A model generated the notes under the pieces. It saw nothing but the letters and a program-made list of their open reading frames with translations, was not told where the DNA came from and ran no database searches. The position numbers were made by a program, and so were the translations under genes. 12,591 bases of DNA, from NCBI GenBank assembly GCA_003133005.1, contig PKZI01000068.1:1-12591 (forward strand). The letters are read 5' to 3'. Origin of the DNA: Acidimicrobiaceae bacterium. Lineage in GTDB: Bacteria > Actinomycetota > Acidimicrobiia > Acidimicrobiales > RAAP-2. Every line of letters starts with the position of its first letter. Position 1 is the stretch's first letter. Shown piece by piece: positions 8,538 through 12,591 of this stretch.

Positions 8538-8566
8538 AGTGTAGCGGAAATGGGCACCCTTGCGAA
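8538..8566 (-). promoter_or_regulatory. rho: candidate rho promoter
   Basis: On the minus strand TTCGCA (8566-8561, 4 of 6 to TTGACA) and TACACT (8543-8538, 4 of 6 to TATAAT) are separated by exactly 17 bases. The -35 begins 14 bases after the thrC stop. It would start transcription near 8531 and give rho a leader of about 110 bases. Confidence 0.45.
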
Positions 8567-8580
8567 CATCCCTGAGAAAA

Positions 8581-9618
8581 TTAGGAAAGTTCACTCAAAA
8601 GTGCTTGAAGTGTCGCATCCACCACTTGAGGTTTCGCGCTGGTCGTAACTGCCGTGTCGGGATCCTTCAGCCCGTTACCGGTCAACACGCACACGACGGT
8701 GGAACCCTTGGGCACCCCGAACTTCAAGATCCCCGCGACCGACGCGGCCGACGCCGGCTCACAGAAGATCGACTCGTGACGCGCGACGAATCGGTAAGCG
8801 TCGAGGATCTCGTCGTCAGTGACCGCGCGGATGTCACCCAACGACTCGTGGATCACTTCGAGCGCGGGAACCCAACTCGCGGGATTGCCAATACGGATGG
8901 CGGTCGCAATCGTCTCGGGATTCTCGACGGGATGGCCGAGCACGATCGGCGCCGCGCCCGCCGCTTGGAAGCCCCACATCTTGGGTAACTTCGTGGCGTT
9001 GCCCGCGAAGTGGTACTGCGTGAATCCTCGCCAGTACGCCGTGATGTTGCCCGCGTTGCCCACCGGGATCGAGAGGATGTCCGGCGCGTCACCGAGCACG
9101 TCGACAATCTCAAAGGCGCCGGTCTTTTGACCTTCGATGCGGTCCGGGTTGATCGAGTTCACGATCGTGATGGGAATGTGCTGGGTGAGTTCGCGCGCGA
9201 GGTTGAGCGCTTGATCGAAGTTGCCGCGGATCTGAAAGATCTGCGCGCCATAGACAATGGCCTGGGCGAGTTTGCCCATGGCGATCTTTCCCTCGGGGAC
9301 GAGCACGACGCAGTCCATGCCGGCTTTCGCCGCGTACGCCGCGGCCGCAGCGGACGTATTACCGGTGGAACCGCAGATCACCGTCTTTGCCCCGCGCGCC
9401 AATGCCTTGGTGATCGCCATGGTCATGCCGCGGTCCTTGAAGGATCCCGACGGGTTGAGACCTTCGTACTTGAGCCACACTTCGGCACCGAGACGTTCGC
9501 TCAGTCGTTCGGCGAAGAGCAACGGCGTGTTGCCCTCTTGGAGTGTGATGACGTCATGCACCCCTTCGAGGTCGAACCACTGTGCGTACTCCCTGATCAA
9601 GCCGTTCCAACCGGTCAC
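8581..9618 (-). CDS. thrC: threonine synthase
   Basis: ThrC is a PLP enzyme converting O-phosphohomoserine to threonine, the last step of the pathway. The 345 residues show [15 protein letters not shown] (26-40), the PLP lysine K61 in [15 protein letters not shown], the phosphate-binding GSTGNTSAA (83-91) and a [12 protein letters not shown] block near the C-terminus. The start is GTG at 9618-9616: its GTGA overlaps the hom stop, and AAGGAG sits 4 bases upstream. The open frame continues ten codons further into hom, but that part is not needed. The tight overlap implies translational coupling with hom. A homoserine kinase gene (thrB) is expected after thrC in many actinobacteria but is absent; rho comes next after 159 bases. 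Confidence 0.96.
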   Translation of the reverse strand: MTGWNGLIREYAQWFDLEGVHDVITLQEGNTPLLFAERLSERLGAEVWLKYEGLNPSGSFKDRGMTMAITKALARGAKTVICGSTGNTSAAAAAYAAKAGMDCVVLVPEGKIAMGKLAQAIVYGAQIFQIRGNFDQALNLARELTQHIPITIVNSINPDRIEGQKTGAFEIVDVLGDAPDILSIPVGNAGNITAYWRGFTQYHFAGNATKLPKMWGFQAAGAAPIVLGHPVENPETIATAIRIGNPASWVPALEVIHESLGDIRAVTDDEILDAYRFVARHESIFCEPASAASVAGILKFGVPKGSTVVCVLTGNGLKDPDTAVTTSAKPQVVDATLQALLSELS

Positions 9619-10916
9619 GATGCTCCTTGTTCGATGACCGGCAGGCACGCTCCCACCGAGTCAACGGCGCCGAGCGATTTGAGTTCACGAATCGTCGCCT
9701 CGACGTTCTTAGTGAGCGCCGTGTGCGTGAGAAACGAGATTCGCGCCTCGTCGCCGACGCCGGACTGCTCCATGGACTGAATAGACACGCCGTGCGCACC
9801 GAACACGCCCGCGACGCTCGCGAGCACCCCGGGTTCGTCCATGACGTCGAGGCTGATGTAAAAGACACTCTCAATGTCGCCGGCGGGCACACTGACGAGT
9901 CGGTCATCGACGCTGAAGGGAACGTCGTGGCGACCATTGACGCGATTGCGCGCGACGTACAAGAGATCGCCAAGTACCGCGGTCGCGGTCGGTGCGCCTC
10001 CCGCACCCTGTCCGAGCCACATCAAGGGACCACTCATCGTCCCTTCGATGAAGACGGCGTTCATCGCGCCGTGCACGGACGCGAGCGGATGCTCGGCGGG
10101 AATGAGCGCCGGGTGCGCGCGACGCGACAATCCGTTGTCGCCCACGCGCTCGGCGATGCCCACGAGTTTGATCACGTAGCCATTGCGCCGCGCAAAGTCA
10201 ACGTCAACGGCGCGAATGCCGGTGATGCCCTCGCGCGCGATCTCCTCACCGTGCAACTCGGTACCAAAGGCCAGCGAGGAGAGGATCTGTACCTTGGCCG
10301 CAGCGTCGAAGGCTTCCACGTCCGCGGTGGGGTCCGCCTCGGCGTAACCGAGCGCTTGAGCCTCGGCGAGCGCGACGTCGTAGTCGCTACCCTCGGTCGT
10401 CATCTTGGACAAGATGTAGTTCGTCGTGCCGTTGACGATGCCCATGACGCGCTCGATTCGTTCGCCGGCGAGCGACGTGCGCAGCGATCGCAGAATCGGG
10501 ATACCCCCGCCGACCGCCGCCTCGTAGAACAGGTCGACGCCGTTCTTGTTGGCGAGTTGGGCCAGTTCGGTGCCGCACGAGGCCATGAGCGCTTTATTGG
10601 CGGTCACGACCGACACGCCGCGCGAAAGGGCCGCCTCGACGTACGAGCGGGCCGGGTCGACGCCTCCCGCCAACTCGACGAGTACGTCCAGGTCGTCGCG
10701 ATGAGCGAGTGCCATTGCGTCGCCGCTCAACAGTGACTCGTCAATGCCGGGGCGTGACTTCTCGGCATCGCGCACCGCGACGCCGACAATCTCGAGTTCG
10801 GCCATGGCGGCGTCGACGAGGGCAATTGAGCGAGATTCGTCAATTAAGAGCTGCACGAGCGCACTACCAACGTTGCCGGCACCGATGATGCCCACCCGTA
10901 TTTTCGGCGTACTCAT
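9615..10916 (-). CDS. hom: homoserine dehydrogenase with C-terminal ACT domain
   Basis: The 433-residue NAD(P)H enzyme reduces aspartate semialdehyde to homoserine, the branch toward threonine and methionine. The Rossmann start [14 protein letters not shown] (8-21) is followed by [10 protein letters not shown] (103-112), the catalytic-domain [10 protein letters not shown] (131-140), [11 protein letters not shown] (159-169) and [17 protein letters not shown] (192-208), which carries active-site Asp and Lys. Residues 352-427 form an ACT domain ([20 protein letters not shown]), predicting feedback control by threonine. It has no aspartokinase domain, so it is the monofunctional type. The ATG at 10916 lacks a Shine-Dalgarno; TAGCCT lies 6 bases upstream and could make a leaderless transcript. 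lysA ends 32 bases before, and thrC overlaps the 3' end. Confidence 0.97.
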   Translation of the reverse strand: MSTPKIRVGIIGAGNVGSALVQLLIDESRSIALVDAAMAELEIVGVAVRDAEKSRPGIDESLLSGDAMALAHRDDLDVLVELAGGVDPARSYVEAALSRGVSVVTANKALMASCGTELAQLANKNGVDLFYEAAVGGGIPILRSLRTSLAGERIERVMGIVNGTTNYILSKMTTEGSDYDVALAEAQALGYAEADPTADVEAFDAAAKVQILSSLAFGTELHGEEIAREGITGIRAVDVDFARRNGYVIKLVGIAERVGDNGLSRRAHPALIPAEHPLASVHGAMNAVFIEGTMSGPLMWLGQGAGGAPTATAVLGDLLYVARNRVNGRHDVPFSVDDRLVSVPAGDIESVFYISLDVMDEPGVLASVAGVFGAHGVSIQSMEQSGVGDEARISFLTHTALTKNVEATIRELKSLGAVDSVGACLPVIEQGAS

Positions 10917-10922
10917 TGAATA

Positions 10923-10928
10923 AGGCTA
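10923..10928 (-). promoter_or_regulatory. hom: candidate -10 element, possible leaderless start of hom
   Basis: TAGCCT on the minus strand fits the actinobacterial TANNNT pattern and ends exactly 6 bases before the hom ATG, which has no Shine-Dalgarno. No good -35 is visible. Confidence 0.35.
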
Positions 10929-10942
10929 ACCCGAATCGGGTT
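10928..10942. repeat. 7-bp-arm inverted repeat between lysA and hom
   Basis: AACCCGA and TCGGGTT flank a single base in the 32-bp gap between lysA and hom. As RNA a stem of 5 or 6 pairs with a loop of 5 or 3 bases is realistic. No T-tract follows. It abuts the candidate hom -10, so an operator or a processing/attenuation hairpin are both possible. Confidence 0.4.
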
Positions 10943-10948
10943 CGTGAC

Positions 10949-12220
10949 CTAGTCGACCTCGAGGCGCGCCATGTCGTCAAAGGTCTCTCGACGAAGCACT
11001 TCACGCACCACACCGTCGCGCACGAACAGCACCGTGGGTCGAGGGACGCGGTTGTAGTTCGACGCCATTGAGTAACCGTAAGCACCAGTGACCGGGGTGG
11101 CGATGACGCTGCCAACGCTTGTGTCGGCGGGCAGCCACGCTTGGTCAATCAAGACATCACCACTCTCGCAGTGCTTACCCACGAGTCGCACCGCCTGGGG
11201 ACGTTGCGCAGTGGGGTGTGCGATGTCGAACGCCTCGTAGCCCGATCCGTAGAGCACGGGCCGTGGATTGTCGCTCATCCCGCCATCGACAGCCATGTAG
11301 GTGCGCGCGCCGACGGGCTTGACCGCACCGACGAGATAGAGCGTCACGCCGGCCTGGGCCACGATCGCTCGACCCGGTTCGGCGAGCAGACGAACGCCAG
11401 AGTCGATACCCGCGTTTCTCGCCGCGTCGCGAATCGCATTTCCCCACTGCGTGATCGAAGGTGCCGACTCACCTTGCACGTACGCGACGCCGAGCCCCCC
11501 ACCCACGCAGAGTTCGTCGAACGGGTCGTCCTTCGTAAAGGCGGCGAGGATCGAAATCGTCTCAAGATACGCCGCGGACTCGAAGATCTGCGAACCAATG
11601 TGGGCGTGCACGCCATGCAATCTGACTCCCGGAATGGCGTTCAGGAGCGTGACCGCACGACGCGCGTCGCCCGACTCCACCGAGAAACCGAACTTCGTGT
11701 CCTCTTGCCCGGTTCGCACGAATTCGTGCGTATGCGCCTCGACGCCGGGCGTCACTCGCACCAGACAGTCAATCGGCGAGTCAAGACTGACCAGTGCACG
11801 AAGTCGTTCGATCTCGTCAAAATTATCCACCACGATGCGGTGCACGCAGAGTGCGACGGCGCGTTCGAGTTCTTCGAGTGATTTGTTATTGCCGTGAAGA
11901 ATGATTCGACTTGCCGGCACACCGCTTCGCAGGACGAGATCGAGTTCGCCACCCGTCGCGACGTCGATGCAGAGCCCCTCTTCGACTGCCAAACGTGCCA
12001 TCGCACGGCAAAGAAATGACTTGGACGCGAAGGCGACGCCTTGGTCAAAGACACTCGCCGCCTCTCGACAGCGAGCGCGCAACGTTGCTTCGTCGTAAAC
12101 GAAGAGCGGCGTCGCGAACGAAGACGCGATCTCGCGAAGCGAGACACCTCCAATAATGACGTCGTCGTCGACAAGTACTGCGGTGTCGGGTAAGAGCGAC
12201 GTTGAAACCGGACTTGCCAT
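10949..12220 (-). CDS. lysA: diaminopimelate decarboxylase
   Basis: LysA decarboxylates meso-diaminopimelate to lysine, using PLP on an alanine-racemase-like barrel. The 423 residues contain the PLP lysine K67 in VAFASKSFLC, TKFGFS (175-180), HAHIGSQIF (205-213), the glycine loop CVGGGLGVAY (238-247), LLAEPGRAIVA (278-288), VDGGMSDNPRP (311-321), the catalytic CESGD (351-355) contributed across the dimer, and GAYGYSMASNYN (379-390). It is complete and of normal length. The ATG at 12220 has no Shine-Dalgarno, but TAGTGT lies 6 bases upstream, consistent with a leaderless mRNA. In mycobacteria lysA follows argS; here the upstream gene is an amino-acid permease. hom follows after 32 bases. Confidence 0.97.
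   Translation of the reverse strand: MASPVSTSLLPDTAVLVDDDVIIGGVSLREIASSFATPLFVYDEATLRARCREAASVFDQGVAFASKSFLCRAMARLAVEEGLCIDVATGGELDLVLRSGVPASRIILHGNNKSLEELERAVALCVHRIVVDNFDEIERLRALVSLDSPIDCLVRVTPGVEAHTHEFVRTGQEDTKFGFSVESGDARRAVTLLNAIPGVRLHGVHAHIGSQIFESAAYLETISILAAFTKDDPFDELCVGGGLGVAYVQGESAPSITQWGNAIRDAARNAGIDSGVRLLAEPGRAIVAQAGVTLYLVGAVKPVGARTYMAVDGGMSDNPRPVLYGSGYEAFDIAHPTAQRPQAVRLVGKHCESGDVLIDQAWLPADTSVGSVIATPVTGAYGYSMASNYNRVPRPTVLFVRDGVVREVLRRETFDDMARLEVD
11715..11730. repeat. perfect 16-bp palindrome inside lysA
   Basis: CGCACGAATTCGTGCG is identical on both strands, in codons for the THEFVRT stretch of LysA. It shares the CGAATTCG centre with the palindrome at 2291-2302. It may be a coding coincidence. 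Confidence 0.35.
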
Positions 12221-12226
12221 AGAAGA

Positions 12227-12232
12227 ACACTA
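12227..12232 (-). promoter_or_regulatory. lysA: candidate -10 element, possible leaderless start of lysA
   Basis: TAGTGT (minus strand) fits TANNNT and ends exactly 6 bases before the lysA ATG. There is no Shine-Dalgarno and no recognisable -35. The remaining gap to 12360 shows no clear terminator, riboswitch or gene. Confidence 0.4.
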
Positions 12233-12360
12233 CGAGTTCGTGTGACGACCTTGAGTGACTAGAAATATCGACATTGACTTGACCGTACTCAGTCGTGCTT
12301 CATCGCACAGCCACCGCGCCGACCCGAACTTCGAGGCTTCTCAATTCCCTTGCGTCGAAC

Positions 12361-12591
12361 TCAATCGGCTGGCATCAAAGCGGAATCGTCGGGTGTACCA
12401 ACGTCGGGGTCGTCGAGGGTCCTGACTGGCCCCTTGAACGTATTCTTGGCGCCGGCCACCCACGCGATCCACACTCCGAGAGCCAGCACGATGGTGACGA
12501 GTGGCGCGTAGTTGAAGTCACTCCAGCTGAAGCCGGTGCGCCACGGCACAGCCTCGGGTCCCGTTGGTAGGCAGAAGATGACCACGCAGAT
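12361..12591 (-). CDS. amino-acid permease (APC superfamily), C-terminal fragment
   Basis: The minus-strand frame enters at the window edge and ends at the TGA at 12363-12361, giving the last 76 residues. Visible are the end of one hydrophobic helix, a short loop, FNYAPLVTIVLALGVWIAWVAGA (a transmembrane helix), then a cytoplasmic tail with NTFKGPVRTLDDPD. The FNYAP-helix-FKGP tail arrangement is typical of actinobacterial APC-type amino-acid transporters, and I recognise it by that pattern only. The substrate cannot be read from this part. An internal ATG at 12585-12583 is not a likely start, since the frame stays open to the edge. Its gene ends 140 bases before lysA in the same direction, so a separate transcript is likely. 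Confidence 0.75.
   Translation of the reverse strand: MCVVIFCLPTGPEAVPWRTGFSWSDFNYAPLVTIVLALGVWIAWVAGAKNTFKGPVRTLDDPDVGTPDDSALMPAD

Noticed and set aside
9627..10736. Plus-strand open frame of 369 codons antisense to hom
   Set aside because: It is the mirror of hom, with Arg/His/Asp-rich composition, no domain and no upstream signals.
12271..12282. Tandem TTGAC on the plus strand as a promoter
   Set aside because: No -10 at proper spacing and no plus-strand gene downstream other than the antisense of the permease.
12221..12360. Lysine riboswitch or T-box upstream of lysA
   Set aside because: The gap is short, no conserved core or terminator is visible, and a leaderless start is likelier.

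Overview
The window is GC-rich, gene-dense DNA from an actinomycete-type genome. The gene order supports this. Read along the minus strand (right to left) it runs lysA, hom, thrC, rho, rpmE, prfA, prmC, tsaC, then rpiB, glyA and a WecA/TagO-type gene. This closely follows the classic actinobacterial block lysA-thrA-thrC-thrB-rho-rpmE-prfA-hemK-sua5-rfe that leads into the ATP synthase operon. Rho carries the long Arg/Asn-rich N-terminal insertion typical of Actinobacteria. Start codons other than ATG are common: GTG or TTG is used for glyA, prfA, prmC, tsaC and thrC. I would guess Acidimicrobiia or a related lineage, but the sequence alone does not fix the class.

Layout, right to left. 12591-12361: 3' end of an amino-acid permease gene, then a 140-bp gap. 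12220-8581: aspartate-family amino-acid synthesis (lysA, hom, thrC; hom and thrC overlap by GTGA). No thrB lies between thrC and rho. 8421-6706: rho, with its own candidate promoter and a pyrimidine-rich leader. 6567-3844: a translation block of ribosomal protein L31, RF1, the RF1/RF2 methylase PrmC and the tRNA t6A enzyme TsaC, with tight or overlapping junctions. 2319-3812: the only plus-strand gene, a thiolase-like protein (TLP1 type) without classical thiolase catalytic residues, convergent with tsaC and divergent from rpiB. 2264-1: rpiB, glyA and the 5' part of a WecA/TagO/Rfe-like phosphoglycosyltransferase gene, closely packed.

The genes fit together as housekeeping. LysA and Hom/ThrC make lysine and threonine. 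PrmC methylates the GGQ glutamine of the RF1 encoded just upstream. TsaC uses threonine for tRNA modification. GlyA and RpiB serve one-carbon and pentose metabolism. WecA starts a lipid-linked glycan.

I found no CRISPR array, transposon, phage, toxin-antitoxin pair, tRNA, rRNA or clear defence system. The points most worth a second look are the degenerate thiolase inserted in a conserved block, the missing thrB, the folded rpmE leader, and a recurring -10-like element exactly 6 nt before SD-less ATG starts (lysA, hom, possibly the TLP1 gene), which suggests leaderless transcripts. No stretch above 160 bp lacks a gene.
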